DNA of 64,000 nucleotides from Sphingobacterium sp. N143. GTDB lineage: Bacteria > Bacteroidota > Bacteroidia > Sphingobacteriales > Sphingobacteriaceae. Positions within the stretch are counted from its first letter, which is position 1; every line of letters starts with the position of its first letter. This document shows, piece after piece, positions 7,667-16,556 of the stretch. Below the pieces are notes generated by a model, which worked only from the letters and a program-made list of their open reading frames with translations, had not been told where the DNA came from and ran no database searches. A program made the translations under genes and the position numbers. The stretch covers positions 626,581 to 690,580 of the forward strand of contig NZ_JACAIS010000002.1 in the NCBI RefSeq assembly GCF_030325625.1, read 5' to 3'.

Positions 7667-8974
7667 TTAATTTGTTCTTAAGCTTTCCTCTACCAATTCT
7701 TCCACGTACTTCCGAACAACTTCATTTGAAAAACGGGTGGTTACATCAAAAGCAAAAGCATGCACCAGAAGAATCCGTGCCGATTCCTCGCCTATTCCCC
7801 TAGCCCTTAAATAAAACAATGCCTCGTTGTCAAATTGGCCTATGGTACATCCATGCGAACATTTGACATCATCTGCAAAGATCTCCAATTGTGGTTTTGT
7901 ATATACTGCTGAATTATCTGACATCAACATATTATTGTTCTGTTGAAATGCATTGGTCTTTTGGGCATCTTCACGAACAAAAATCTTTCCGTTAAAAACA
8001 GCGGTAGATTTATCCTGTGTAATATTTTTGTACCATTCGTAAGATTCACAATGTGGTTTAAGATGATCTACTATTGTGTGATTATCGACCAATTGATCTC
8101 CAGCAGTCAGGTTGATACCATATAAATGGCTCTCTACATTCTCCGCATCCAGACGTACATTGATATTGTTTCGGATAAACGAAGCCCCTGGAAAATTACA
8201 GTTATAATTATTATAAAGACTATATTTTTCCTGGTATACCTCTGTATGGTTAAAGTAACGGCTTGCAGACTCTGCTACTTGAAGGTAATAATGTTGAACT
8301 TTAGCATTCTCCTTGACAACAATTTCCGAAACCTTATTGTGAACATTGCTTGCAGCACCTTCAGCTGTAATGAAACTTTCAATAAGCTCAAGTTCTGCAT
8401 TTGGCTCGACAATAATCAGGTTACGTGTTTGTGCAAAAAAATCTTCCTTACCAGTCGCCACGTGGATAATCTGTATCGGCTTATCAAGTACCGCTCCCGC
8501 TTCCAAATGGATGAATACGCCATTCGTAAAGGCTGCAGTATTAAGAGCCACCATAATATTCTCGGATTTATCTGCATATTTCGCAAAATGTGCCTGAAAA
8601 GCTGGTTCTGCGACAGCGTCATCCATCGGGATGACAGCAAGCCCTTTTACTTTTTCCAACTCACTTACCGCCAATACATACTGACCGTTCACGAGAATAA
8701 TGCGATAAGCATCCAAATTTGGTATTTCTCCTGCACTAAAATCCAGGTCTTCAATATCCACATCTACATCAAGGGCATAAGGCTTACTGGTAATACTGTG
8801 GATGTTTGTATATTTCCATTCTTCATTCTTAACTGTGGGAAAGCCTGCACTTTCGAAACGCTCGAATGCGCGTTGGCGGGCCTCAGCAAAAAAAGATGGC
8901 TCATTTGCCCCCCCTTGTTCTCTGAAAGCTCCCAACACTTGTTGAAGTAATGATTCTGAAACTAATGTACTCAT
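7667..8974 (-). CDS. sufD: Fe-S cluster assembly protein SufD
   Basis: A 435-residue SufD, the SufB-homologous scaffold subunit of the cytoplasmic SufBC2D complex that assembles Fe-S clusters. The N-terminal helical region contains the characteristic NEEWKYTNI segment. The beta-helix core follows, and the C-terminal SufBD block includes CSHGCTIGQFDNEALFYLRARGI, with the conserved His and Cys at the SufB-SufD interface. It is the third gene of sufB-sufC-sufD, 60 bases after sufC, and is followed by a strong terminator. No sufS or sufE follows, so the cysteine desulfurase must be encoded elsewhere. Confidence 0.95.
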   Translation of the reverse strand: MSTLVSESLLQQVLGAFREQGGANEPSFFAEARQRAFERFESAGFPTVKNEEWKYTNIHSITSKPYALDVDVDIEDLDFSAGEIPNLDAYRIILVNGQYVLAVSELEKVKGLAVIPMDDAVAEPAFQAHFAKYADKSENIMVALNTAAFTNGVFIHLEAGAVLDKPIQIIHVATGKEDFFAQTRNLIIVEPNAELELIESFITAEGAASNVHNKVSEIVVKENAKVQHYYLQVAESASRYFNHTEVYQEKYSLYNNYNCNFPGASFIRNNINVRLDAENVESHLYGINLTAGDQLVDNHTIVDHLKPHCESYEWYKNITQDKSTAVFNGKIFVREDAQKTNAFQQNNNMLMSDNSAVYTKPQLEIFADDVKCSHGCTIGQFDNEALFYLRARGIGEESARILLVHAFAFDVTTRFSNEVVRKYVEELVEESLRTN

Positions 8975-9034
8975 GTTATTTTTTAATCAAATCGCCTATT
9001 TTCTCTTCTAATCCTATTTTACCGATGTAAAAAG

Positions 9035-9793
9035 TTAGGCGTTTTGTGTATCATATTCTTTTAACCAATCGTAACCTTTTTCTTCTAACTCTAAGGCTAA
9101 TTCCTTAGGTCCGGATTTCACGATACGACCATTGTACAATACGTGAACGAAATCAGGAACGATATAATCCAATAAACGTTGGTAGTGCGTAATTACAATA
9201 AAGGCATTATCTTTGGAACGCAATTGATTTACTCCATTGGCAACTATACGAAGAGCATCAATATCCAATCCTGAATCTGTTTCATCCAAAATCGATAATT
9301 TGGGGTTTAGCATCGCAAGTTGAAAAATCTCATTACGTTTTTTTTCGCCGCCTGAAAATCCCTCATTCAAAGAACGGTTAGCTAAATTAGCAGAAAACTC
9401 AACCAGTTTTTGTTTATCTTTTACCATCTGCAAAAACTCTTTCGCTTCCATCGGAGGCAAGCCTTTATATTCACGGATATCATTTACCGCAGTTTTCAGA
9501 AAATTGATATTTGATACGCCAGGAATCTCCACCGGATATTGAAAAGCTAAGAACAGCCCTTCACGTGCACGATCCTCTGGTGAAAGATCCAATAAGTCAA
9601 CGCCGTCCAACAAGGCAGTTCCTTCACTAACCTCGTATGATTCACGACCTGCTAATACATTACCCAAAGTACTTTTCCCAGCTCCATTGGGTCCCATAAT
9701 TGCATGAATCTCTCCTGCTTTTACCTCTAGGTTTAATCCTTTTAATATTTGTTTGTCTTCTACAGACGCATGTAAATTTTTAATGCTTAACAT
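9035..9793 (-). CDS. sufC: Fe-S cluster assembly ATPase SufC
   Basis: A 252-residue ABC-type ATPase that energises the SufBC2D scaffold. The Walker A motif GPNGAGKST (about residues 35-43), Q-loop region FQYPVEIPGV, signature FSGGEKKR and Walker B SILDETDSGLD are all intact; the ETDSGLD segment is the SufC form. I chose the ATG at 9791-9793 (MLSIKNLHA) because the family starts there; an upstream ATG would add 13 unusual residues. It lies between sufB (63 bases) and sufD (60 bases) in one transcription unit. Confidence 0.96.
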   Translation of the reverse strand: MLSIKNLHASVEDKQILKGLNLEVKAGEIHAIMGPNGAGKSTLGNVLAGRESYEVSEGTALLDGVDLLDLSPEDRAREGLFLAFQYPVEIPGVSNINFLKTAVNDIREYKGLPPMEAKEFLQMVKDKQKLVEFSANLANRSLNEGFSGGEKKRNEIFQLAMLNPKLSILDETDSGLDIDALRIVANGVNQLRSKDNAFIVITHYQRLLDYIVPDFVHVLYNGRIVKSGPKELALELEEKGYDWLKEYDTQNA

Positions 9794-9856
9794 TTTATTC
9801 GTATTGTGAGTATTGAGCTTCTTGATATTCATCGAGCATACTCAATTATTTTATAT

Positions 9857-11308
9857 CTATCCTACTGAACCTTCTAATGAAATTGCCAATAATTTTTGTG
9901 CCTCTACAGCAAACTCCATTGGCAGCTGATTTAATACCTCTTTGGCATAACCGTTAACGATCAATCCGACCGCTTTTTCAGAATCTATACCACGTTGATT
10001 AAGATAAAACACTTGATCTTCACCAATTTTTGATGTAGTAGCTTCGTGTTCCAATTTTGCTGTTTTATTTCGGTTTTCGATATATGGGAAGGTATGAGCT
10101 CCACATCTATCCCCTATAAGCAATGAGTCGCATTGGGTAAAGTTTCTTGAATTATCAGCATTTGGCCCTATCTTCACCAATCCACGGTAGCTATTATGAC
10201 TTTTCCCTGCAGAAATACCCTTAGACACAATTTTGGACTTCGTGTTCTTACCCAAGTGAATCATCTTCGTACCTGTATCAGCAACCTGATAATTACGGGT
10301 CATTGCTACTGAATAAAACTCACCAACGGAATTGTCTCCTTTTAGGATGACGCCAGGGTATTTCCATGTAATTGCAGAACCGGTTTCCACCTGAGTCCAG
10401 GAAATCTTGCTATTATCACCTTTACAGATACCTCGTTTTGTGACAAAATTATAGATACCACCTTTGCCATCCTTATCACCCGGGTACCAATTCTGTACTG
10501 TGGAATATTTAATCTCCGCATCTCTTTCAGCAATCAGTTCAACAACAGCAGCATGCAGCTGATTCTCATCCCGCATAGGTGCAGTACAGCCTTCTAGGTA
10601 GGAGACATAAGCACCTTCATCCGCAACAATTAATGTGCGCTCAAACTGACCTGTATTCTGTGCATTAATTCGGAAGTACGTAGAAAGTTCCATAGGACAT
10701 TTCACTCCTTTAGGCACATAAACAAATGAGCCATCAGAAAAAACTGCAGAGTTTAATGCCGCGTAGATATTATCTGTCTGCGGAACTACTGTTCCTAAAT
10801 ATTTCTTTACTAAATCTGGATGCTCTTGTACAGCCTCCCCAAACGAACAAAAGATAACACCTTGTTCTTTCAGTTTCTCACGAAAAGTTGTTTTCACAGA
10901 TACTGAGTCAAACACAGCATCAACAGCAACTACACCGGCCAGAATCTTTTGCTCATCCAGCGGGATACCCAGTTTTTCAAAAGTGGCGACCAATTCCGGA
11001 TCAACCTCATCCATTGAATTGAGCTGTGGTTTGGCCTTAGGCGCGGCATAGTAGGATATATCCTGAAAATCAATATCGGGGGCTTTGAAATTTTGCCATG
11101 TAGGCATCTTCAACGTCAAAAAATGACGAAACGCTTTCAATCTCCATTCCAATAGCCACTCAGGTTCATTTTTTTTTGCCGAAATAAAACGAACCGTTTC
11201 CTCTGTAAGGCCTTTGGCTGCAATTTCCATTTCGATATCCGTCGTGAACCCGTATTTATATTCTTCGAGCTCCAGCTCTTTTAACAAATCGTCGTCTTTA
11301 GTACTCAT
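9857..11308 (-). CDS. sufB: Fe-S cluster assembly protein SufB
   Basis: A 483-residue SufB, the main scaffold subunit of SufBC2D. It carries the typical N-terminal helices ([14 protein letters not shown]), the [16 protein letters not shown] strand block, the [20 protein letters not shown] segment with its conserved cysteine, and a C-terminal [17 protein letters not shown] / [22 protein letters not shown] block shared with SufD. It is the first gene of the operon. A -7 box lies about 60 bases upstream, and the regulatory region is shared with the divergent Lrp-type gene. No IscR/SufR gene is nearby. Confidence 0.96.
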   Translation of the reverse strand: MSTKDDDLLKELELEEYKYGFTTDIEMEIAAKGLTEETVRFISAKKNEPEWLLEWRLKAFRHFLTLKMPTWQNFKAPDIDFQDISYYAAPKAKPQLNSMDEVDPELVATFEKLGIPLDEQKILAGVVAVDAVFDSVSVKTTFREKLKEQGVIFCSFGEAVQEHPDLVKKYLGTVVPQTDNIYAALNSAVFSDGSFVYVPKGVKCPMELSTYFRINAQNTGQFERTLIVADEGAYVSYLEGCTAPMRDENQLHAAVVELIAERDAEIKYSTVQNWYPGDKDGKGGIYNFVTKRGICKGDNSKISWTQVETGSAITWKYPGVILKGDNSVGEFYSVAMTRNYQVADTGTKMIHLGKNTKSKIVSKGISAGKSHNSYRGLVKIGPNADNSRNFTQCDSLLIGDRCGAHTFPYIENRNKTAKLEHEATTSKIGEDQVFYLNQRGIDSEKAVGLIVNGYAKEVLNQLPMEFAVEAQKLLAISLEGSVG

Positions 11309-11366
11309 ATTGCGCTCTCACGGTTTAACTAATTTGGGAGGTTCTTCCTCCGCAACTATCGAACTG

Positions 11367-11374
11367 CAAAGTTA
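11367..11374 (-). promoter_or_regulatory. -7 element before sufB
   Basis: On the minus strand TAACTTTG matches TAnnTTTG, 59 bases before the sufB ATG. No good -33 partner is visible. Confidence 0.4.
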
Positions 11375-11562
11375 CGATTTCAAAGCCAATAAAACAGTAT
11401 TTTATACACCTATACAATGCTATTTTTAATAAAAAAATGACATTTATCACTCTATTTAATCAAAATGCACACATTTCAAACGATTATGACAGTCAAATGA
11501 TTTTGCATAAATAATATCTATAAGTAAAACTGTAAATAATAATCAAAATCAATTTATCGTCA

Positions 11563-11609
11563 ATAATTTTGTATATTTATAAAATTCCAAATATAATTTT
11601 GTATATTTA
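11563..11609. repeat. Two 17-bp direct repeats before the Lrp-type gene
   Basis: The same 17 bases (ATAATTTTGTATATTTA) occur at 11563-11579 and 11593-11609, an exact 30-bp period or about three helical turns. The second copy extends into a short palindrome TTGTA-TATT-TACAA (11599-11612). Tandem same-face sites would suit an Lrp/AsnC octamer acting on its own gene and perhaps on sufB. This is inference from spacing and position. Confidence 0.5.
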
Positions 11610-11639
11610 CAAATACTATTGATTATTAAGACTTAAGAT

Positions 11640-12110
11640 ATGCCATTTGCACCGGACAAAACTGATTTAAAAATTCTCAAGTTATTACAAGAGAATGGTC
11701 GTATTACCAATTTACAACTGGCTTCCAGTATTGGACTTTCACCAGCCCCAACTTTAGAGCGTGTCAGAAAACTGGAAAACTCGGGATTTATTAAAAGTTA
11801 TCATGCTTTTGTGGATGAAGAAAAGTTAGGATTAGGCATCAAATCCTTCATACAGATTTCGTTGGATTTCCATACACATAATGCAATACCAGAATTTGTA
11901 GCGGCAGTAAAAATGATCCCTGAAGTAACTGAATGCCACCATGTCACTGGAAACTGTGACTTTATGCTGAAAGTTTATGTAAAAGATATTAAAGCCTATG
12001 AAGGAGTCATCATGGAAAAGATTGCAAAGATTCCATTTGTAAAAACATTTCAAACAATGATGATTATGTCAACCAGCAAAAAGGAACCTATCATTCCTTT
12101 GGAATATTAA
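11640..12110 (+). CDS. Lrp/AsnC family transcriptional regulator
   Basis: A 156-residue leucine-responsive-type regulator. The N-terminal winged helix-turn-helix (about 5-60) has the family pattern DLKILKLLQENGRITN...LASSIGLSPAPTLERVRKLE. The C-terminal RAM/AsnC ligand-binding domain follows (about 70-145), with CHHVTGNCDFMLKVYVKD in the expected position. Such proteins form octameric discs and sense amino acids. It is divergent from sufB and 12 bases upstream of an uncharacterised gene with which it is probably co-transcribed. The repeats upstream suggest autoregulation. Confidence 0.93.
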   Translation: MPFAPDKTDLKILKLLQENGRITNLQLASSIGLSPAPTLERVRKLENSGFIKSYHAFVDEEKLGLGIKSFIQISLDFHTHNAIPEFVAAVKMIPEVTECHHVTGNCDFMLKVYVKDIKAYEGVIMEKIAKIPFVKTFQTMMIMSTSKKEPIIPLEY

Positions 12111-12122
12111 ACAAAACCGCTT

Positions 12123-13196
12123 ATGAAAACATCATCCCGATACCATGATTTTGCGATGATTCTTGCCTGGCCCGATGCAACAATCCGTGGCGATGAAGCA
12201 TGGATGATGTTTTTCAAAAAAATAGGCCTTGTCAAGAACCTCAACTTTAAAGTTGGCCATACAGGTATTGTTTTGATCGAACGAGACAGCGGCAGTCTAC
12301 ATTTTTATGATTTTGGCCGCTATATTTCACCTCGTGGATATGGGAGGGCCCGTTCAAAAGATTCAGACCCCAAGCTTACCATTGACTTCAAAGCAAAGAT
12401 CGAAGGGAACTGTATTCTAAACTTATTAGAAATTGTCCTTCATTTTGAAAAAATGAAGGAGGCCATGCAAGGATTCGGAGACCTTTATTTCTCGGTCGTA
12501 CAAAACATTGATTTCCGTTCCGCAAAAGCATTTGCGGACGCATGGGTGTTACGCGGATCATACCCCTATGGAGCAGTGGCCAGGAACAACAATAACTGCT
12601 CTCGATTTATTACAAGACTTCTCATCCAGACCACAGAGCGGTTTCATTTCTGGCACCCCATCAATTTTCCTGAAACGATCAAAGCCAGCCCGATGAGCAA
12701 TATCGTCAATTCTTCTTCAGATCGTCTTATCTATAAATACTCTGAGGCGGAGGGTCTACGTACTCTAAAAATGTGTAGATTTTCATCCTTAATGTTCTTA
12801 TTCGAAAAACTAAGTGCCAATCTCAAACAAAAGCTCGCAAGTACCTTACCGGAAGATATCACAATTGGTGGAATGATACAAAAAGACAAACCCCGAACCA
12901 TCCCAACCGAAGCCCAGTATTTGGGCGGTGTGGGCGAAGGCGCCTGGTTTCATATTGAACCTGTCGGAAGCAACCAAGCTGTTTTTCATCGCTTTACCAT
13001 AAAGGGAGAACTTGAATATAGTGTGCTCGGAAAGGCCCTTGAACCAATCGATTTCAATATTCCTTATCAAATCAGTTACGATAGTCACCTTTTATTTAGC
13101 CATCTTCAGCAAAATGGAAGGATAGTCCGCTTTGAGCATATTCGCGTCCTCATGTTGGGCGAAACAAGATCTTCCACTAGAGATCAATATGCCTAA
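12123..13196 (+). CDS. Conserved Bacteroidota protein of unknown function
   Basis: A 357-residue protein that I recognise only as the kind of hypothetical protein found in this phylum, possibly a DUF6695-like family. The N-terminal half contains [17 protein letters not shown], then [13 protein letters not shown] and [21 protein letters not shown], a strand-rich region with conserved His, Asp and Arg. Next comes a segment [13 protein letters not shown] that looks like a conserved Cys-containing motif, reminiscent of NlpC/P60- or CHAP-like folds, but I cannot assign a catalytic triad. There is no signal peptide or membrane helix. It follows the Lrp-type gene by 12 bases, and its last 4 bases overlap the convergent ung gene. 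Confidence 0.8.
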   Translation: MKTSSRYHDFAMILAWPDATIRGDEAWMMFFKKIGLVKNLNFKVGHTGIVLIERDSGSLHFYDFGRYISPRGYGRARSKDSDPKLTIDFKAKIEGNCILNLLEIVLHFEKMKEAMQGFGDLYFSVVQNIDFRSAKAFADAWVLRGSYPYGAVARNNNNCSRFITRLLIQTTERFHFWHPINFPETIKASPMSNIVNSSSDRLIYKYSEAEGLRTLKMCRFSSLMFLFEKLSANLKQKLASTLPEDITIGGMIQKDKPRTIPTEAQYLGGVGEGAWFHIEPVGSNQAVFHRFTIKGELEYSVLGKALEPIDFNIPYQISYDSHLLFSHLQQNGRIVRFEHIRVLMLGETRSSTRDQYA

Positions 13197-13867
13197 GGCA
13201 AATGCCAATCAATGGGCGTCTTACCATGCTCTACCAAATATTTGTTTGCCTTTGAAAAATGCTTACTGCCAAAGAAGCCCCGATATACTGAAAGAGGCGA
13301 TGGATGTACAGACTTCAAAATAAGATGTTTACGTGCATCAATTAAAATACTTTTCTTCTGCGCATAACTTCCCCATAATAGAAAAACAACATGTTCACAT
13401 CGCTCAGAAATGGCGTGTATAATACTATCGGTAAAAACTTCCCAGCCTTTTTTTTGATGAGAGCCTGCTAAATGCGCCTGTACGGTCAGCGTCGCATTAA
13501 GTAATAATACACCTTGTTTAGCCCAAGAGGTCAAATCACCTGACCGAGGTTCCACAAAGCCTGCTATATCCTCCTCCAGCTCTTTGAAAATGTTTTTTAG
13601 CGATGGGGGCAAAGCGACTCCGTCTGGGACTGAAAAAGACAATCCATGTGCCTGACCATCGTTATGATAGGGGTCCTGTCCCAAAATAACGACCTTAACC
13701 TGGGGTAAAGGCGTCAACCTAAACGCATTCATCACCAGCGGCGCAGGAGGGAAAACCTTTGTCCGCCGACGCTCTTCCTGAACAAAGGCAGATAATTGTT
13801 TCATATAGGGCTGACTGAATAAAGGTTTAAACACTGGAGCCCATGAATCATCGTATAACTTTTCCAT
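13193..13867 (-). CDS. ung: Uracil-DNA glycosylase
   Basis: A 224-residue family 1 uracil-DNA glycosylase that removes uracil from DNA to start base-excision repair. The water-activating motif [18 protein letters not shown] (catalytic Asp, about residue 65) and the DNA-intercalation motif [13 protein letters not shown] (about 188-200) are intact, and the length is normal. The gene is convergent with the unknown gene upstream on the other strand, overlapping by 4 bases. A TTTG-N20-TAAGTTTG promoter ends only 5 bases before the ATG, so the mRNA is predicted to be leaderless. Confidence 0.97.
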   Translation of the reverse strand: MEKLYDDSWAPVFKPLFSQPYMKQLSAFVQEERRRTKVFPPAPLVMNAFRLTPLPQVKVVILGQDPYHNDGQAHGLSFSVPDGVALPPSLKNIFKELEEDIAGFVEPRSGDLTSWAKQGVLLLNATLTVQAHLAGSHQKKGWEVFTDSIIHAISERCEHVVFLLWGSYAQKKSILIDARKHLILKSVHPSPLSVYRGFFGSKHFSKANKYLVEHGKTPIDWHLP

Positions 13868-13871
13868 AGAC

Positions 13872-13903
13872 CAAACTTAGATAAAGTTGCATGCAATGAC
13901 AAA
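13872..13903 (-). promoter_or_regulatory. Promoter of ung (start codon at predicted +1)
   Basis: On the minus strand TTTG (13900-13903), a 20-base spacer and TAAGTTTG (13872-13879) match both Bacteroidota elements. The predicted +1 falls on or next to the A of the ATG at 13867. Confidence 0.75.
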
Positions 13904-14099
13904 TTTAAGAGGTTGTATCTATTCATAAGCACTTTATCAAATGTGATCAAGACGACTCATTTCCATCAGCCAGAAGGCGCCTTTCCAAATGGAAAACATA
14001 ATTTTACAAAATAACCACTTTAACAAGTTGCTTAACCGATGAAATTAATGGATATTTGCAGAATTAAATTGAACACGAATATTTTTTAAACAAAGATTT

Positions 14100-14639
14100 A
14101 TGTCAAATCTCGTTAGAATCATTATTTGCAGTGCATTGCTGATTGGGACAGTAGCTTTATTTTGGACAGGGAACTGGGGATGGGGAATTTTAGGCATCTT
14201 GATCACTATTTTAGGCTTTGTCACTGTTTTCTTTCATGAATACATGCTTATTGCGCAATGGTATATGCGCAAACAGAATATGGCCACAGCCGAAAAATGG
14301 TTAAGGAAAATCACAAATTATGAAAAACAGTTAATTCCACAACAACATGGTTATTATAATATGTTGATTGGATTAATTGAATCCCAACGGGCTCCAATGC
14401 AATCTGAAAAATATTTTAAGAAAGCTTTGGCACTTGGGCTACACATGGATCACAACATTGCTTTGGCGAAATTAAGTCTCGCTGGGGTCGCCATGGCAAA
14501 ACGAAATAAGCGGGAAGCTGAAAAATTACTACAAGAAGCTAAAAAAGCTGATAAAAACAAGTTATTAGCAGATCAGATCAAAATGATGAAAGATCAGATG
14601 GGCATGCTGGACAAACAGCAGATCAGATATAACCGATAA
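14100..14639 (+). CDS. Membrane protein with TPR-like helical domain
   Basis: A 179-residue protein with two hydrophobic helices at the N-terminus (about 5-22 and 27-50, IIICSALLIGTVALFW and WGILGILITILGFVTVF). A helical region (about 60-175) rich in the TPR-like pattern follows: ATAEKWLRKI..., SEKYFKKALALGL and REAEKLLQEAKKAD. It probably sits in the inner membrane with a cytoplasmic helical repeat domain for protein contacts. I do not recognise a named family. It stands alone and ends in a strong terminator shared with the convergent gene. Confidence 0.8.
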   Translation: MSNLVRIIICSALLIGTVALFWTGNWGWGILGILITILGFVTVFFHEYMLIAQWYMRKQNMATAEKWLRKITNYEKQLIPQQHGYYNMLIGLIESQRAPMQSEKYFKKALALGLHMDHNIALAKLSLAGVAMAKRNKREAEKLLQEAKKADKNKLLADQIKMMKDQMGMLDKQQIRYNR

Positions 14640-14665
14640 ACAAATCGGCTCTTCAATAAAGAAAA

Positions 14666-14698
14666 AGCGCTATAACCGAGTGGTTATAGCGCTTTTTT
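14666..14698. terminator. Bidirectional terminator
   Basis: A 12-bp perfect stem AGCGCTATAACC / GGTTATAGCGCT (14666-14677, 14682-14693), GAGT loop, then T6 on the + strand and A5 before it. It serves the TPR-like gene and the convergent secreted-protein gene. Confidence 0.92.
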
Positions 14699-14719
14699 GC
14701 TATCGCAGTTATTTGACAG

Positions 14720-15187
14720 TTATTTCTTCAAAACAATTGGCACATCCAAGAATTTCCCCTCTTCCTCACTACTTTCAAAAACAAGCTTTACATTTGCCGG
14801 CTCATCCGACTTTTTCCAATCCTTCACAATGATCTGAATGTCCACCGGCCGATCCTCCTCCAAAAGATAATGCAGATAATTTTGCTTATCGTCAAATGCT
14901 ATCAGAACATTCCCCATACGGATTGAGGAGAAGAAATGCGACTGCTCTTTCTGGTCTAAAATCTGCGTCGAAAATGTGTTCATCTTAAATTCACGCGGCA
15001 CCCTGCTATATGAGATTGCGAATAGGTTAATTACCAACTCACTTGTACTTTCATCCACATGAAAGTCCTTTACATCAAACTGAATATCATCTACCACCAG
15101 CAATGAATCCGCAGATTGCGCCTGAAGAGTCCCCCAAGCAAAACATAGAAGGATCAAAATGATGGAACAACGAAAAATTCTACTCAT
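14720..15187 (-). CDS. Secreted protein of unknown function
   Basis: A 155-residue protein with a clear signal peptide (hydrophobic IILILLCFAWGTLQAQ, cleavage near residue 23). The mature part is beta-rich (VVDDIQFDVKDFHVDEST..., VDIQIIVKDW) without recognisable catalytic residues, possibly an immunoglobulin- or lipocalin-like periplasmic protein. Not recognised. It lies 63 bases downstream of a DUF4293 membrane-protein gene on the same strand, with a hairpin terminator between them. Confidence 0.72.
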   Translation of the reverse strand: MSRIFRCSIILILLCFAWGTLQAQSADSLLVVDDIQFDVKDFHVDESTSELVINLFAISYSRVPREFKMNTFSTQILDQKEQSHFFSSIRMGNVLIAFDDKQNYLHYLLEEDRPVDIQIIVKDWKKSDEPANVKLVFESSEEEGKFLDVPIVLKK

Positions 15188-15201
15188 AGATTATTTTAGT
15201 T

Positions 15202-15226
15202 AAAAAGCCCCCATATGGTGGCTTTT
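15202..15226 (-). terminator. Terminator of the DUF4293 gene
   Basis: AAAAGCC (15203-15209) pairs with GGCTTTT (15220-15226) around the palindrome CCATATGG with one mismatch pair. The minus strand continues with a T run. Confidence 0.6.
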
Positions 15227-15250
15227 ATGTTGAAAATTAATGATGCTAAG

Positions 15251-15733
15251 TTATGCCCGCAACCGGTCGGCAGACCGAATCAATTTATCATCGCGCCTTA
15301 CACCGCCTAATGCCAAGGCACAAAATATAATTGATATCGGTAACAAAAAGAAGCCAACACCAATATTACCTGTCCCCAAGAATTGGTTAACAGTAGAAAG
15401 ATGTGTACTTGCCGAAGAATAAAGCCAAAGGGCAAAGAAGATAATAGCTATGATTTCTACCCAAATAAGCAAAATCTGTATCTTGCGTTGCTTAAATTTG
15501 AATATCGTAAATATGGGAAGTGCTCCCAAAAGAACGGTCACTATAGTCTGTAAGATATAACCAAACCCACCTTCGTGAACTGGCTGTCCAGCGGCAACAC
15601 CATAAATACCTGTCACCTTAACATTCTTTCCCAAACCAACTAAATCACTATAATTTACATAAGGGAATAAAAACAAGCCGAATATAATTAATCCTGCCAC
15701 TAACAAATAAACAGTTTGGATACGTTGAATCAT
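15251..15733 (-). CDS. DUF4293 family membrane protein
   Basis: A 160-residue integral membrane protein with four predicted helices: an N-terminal MIQRIQTVYLLVAGLI start, then segments around 57-75, 88-107 and 122-142. The MIQRIQT(V/L)(Y/W)L opening is typical of the Bacteroidota-specific DUF4293 family, whose function is unknown. A basic C-terminus (RRDDKLIRSADRLRA) is expected to be cytoplasmic. It is transcribed alone with a hairpin after it. Confidence 0.85.
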   Translation of the reverse strand: MIQRIQTVYLLVAGLIIFGLFLFPYVNYSDLVGLGKNVKVTGIYGVAAGQPVHEGGFGYILQTIVTVLLGALPIFTIFKFKQRKIQILLIWVEIIAIIFFALWLYSSASTHLSTVNQFLGTGNIGVGFFLLPISIIFCALALGGVRRDDKLIRSADRLRA

Positions 15734-15971
15734 ATTTTAATGTTTGTATATCAACAAATATAATAAGCTTTCTTTCTATTTAGAAATTAGAACAATCGAA
15801 AGCATCATTTTGTTGCAACTTTCGCACATGCTTATAGCTCAGTTTAATTGAAATCATCTCCAAAATACTGTAACCTGTACAGATCACATTATCTAGTCCA
15901 TTCGCTCATCAATTAGGACCCGATATAAAAACAGATGGAAATTGCCTATTAAAGTTCTTTTCAGAAAGCAC

Positions 15972-15979
15972 TATCTTTG
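15972..15979 (+). promoter_or_regulatory. -7 element before the hexapeptide transferase gene
   Basis: TATCTTTG fits TAnnTTTG and lies 17 bases before the chosen ATG, which supports that start over an upstream in-frame ATG at 15942 that would precede the promoter. Confidence 0.5.
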
Positions 15980-15995
15980 CAAAAAAAGTGAATAC

Positions 15996-16514
15996 ATGTT
16001 ATATATATACGGCGCAACTGCACATGCTAAAACTGCAGTCGACATTGCAGAAGATTTGGGCATCGAGATTGGTGGTCTTATTGATAAATCATTATTGATC
16101 GAAGATGTATTTGATTATGAAGTCCAACTCCACCATCAGATGAAAGATGCTACTGAGGATTTTTTTGTTGCAGTCAAAAACCCGGGGCTACGTGAAAGAA
16201 TTGTATCAGAAAACCCTGAATGGAATTTTCAGTCGTTGATTCATCCCAGAGCCTATGTCTCCAAGAGGGCCGAGATTGGTGAAGGAAGTATTATTCTTCC
16301 TGGAGCAACGATAGCTCCCGATGTACAGATTGGCAACCATTGTATCATATCCGGGTCGGCAGTGATTGAAAGCAATACCATCATTGAAGATTTTGTTAAT
16401 ATTGGGCCAAATGTCTCTATCGGTTCAAATGTACTTGTAGGCCGAGGTTCAGAAATTAAGGCAAACACACGAATTGAAGACGAGGAAACCATCGCCAAAG
16501 AAAGCATTATCTAG
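15996..16514 (+). CDS. PglD-like left-handed beta-helix acyltransferase
   Basis: A 172-residue sugar acyltransferase of the NeuD/PglD type. The N-terminal half (about 1-80) is a small Rossmann-like domain opening YIYGATAHAKTAVD, the nucleotide-sugar-binding part. The C-terminal half is a hexapeptide-repeat left-handed beta-helix (HPRAYVSKRAEIGEGSIIL, then ATIAPDVQIG and NIGPNVSIGSNVLVG), which binds acetyl-CoA. The expected role is N- or O-acetylation of a sugar nucleotide for surface glycan; there is no glycan cluster around it to name the substrate. The start at 15996 is chosen because the family begins at MLYIYGA and the promoter lies just upstream. Confidence 0.82.
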   Translation: MLYIYGATAHAKTAVDIAEDLGIEIGGLIDKSLLIEDVFDYEVQLHHQMKDATEDFFVAVKNPGLRERIVSENPEWNFQSLIHPRAYVSKRAEIGEGSIILPGATIAPDVQIGNHCIISGSAVIESNTIIEDFVNIGPNVSIGSNVLVGRGSEIKANTRIEDEETIAKESII

Positions 16515-16556
16515 TCGCTAGATCAATCATGTTCAAAAAAGCGCATGGCACATTTA

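Noticed and set aside
8126..8950. A 274-codon open frame on the + strand opposite sufD
   Set aside because: It is a shadow of the well-supported sufD frame, with no family resemblance, promoter or start context.
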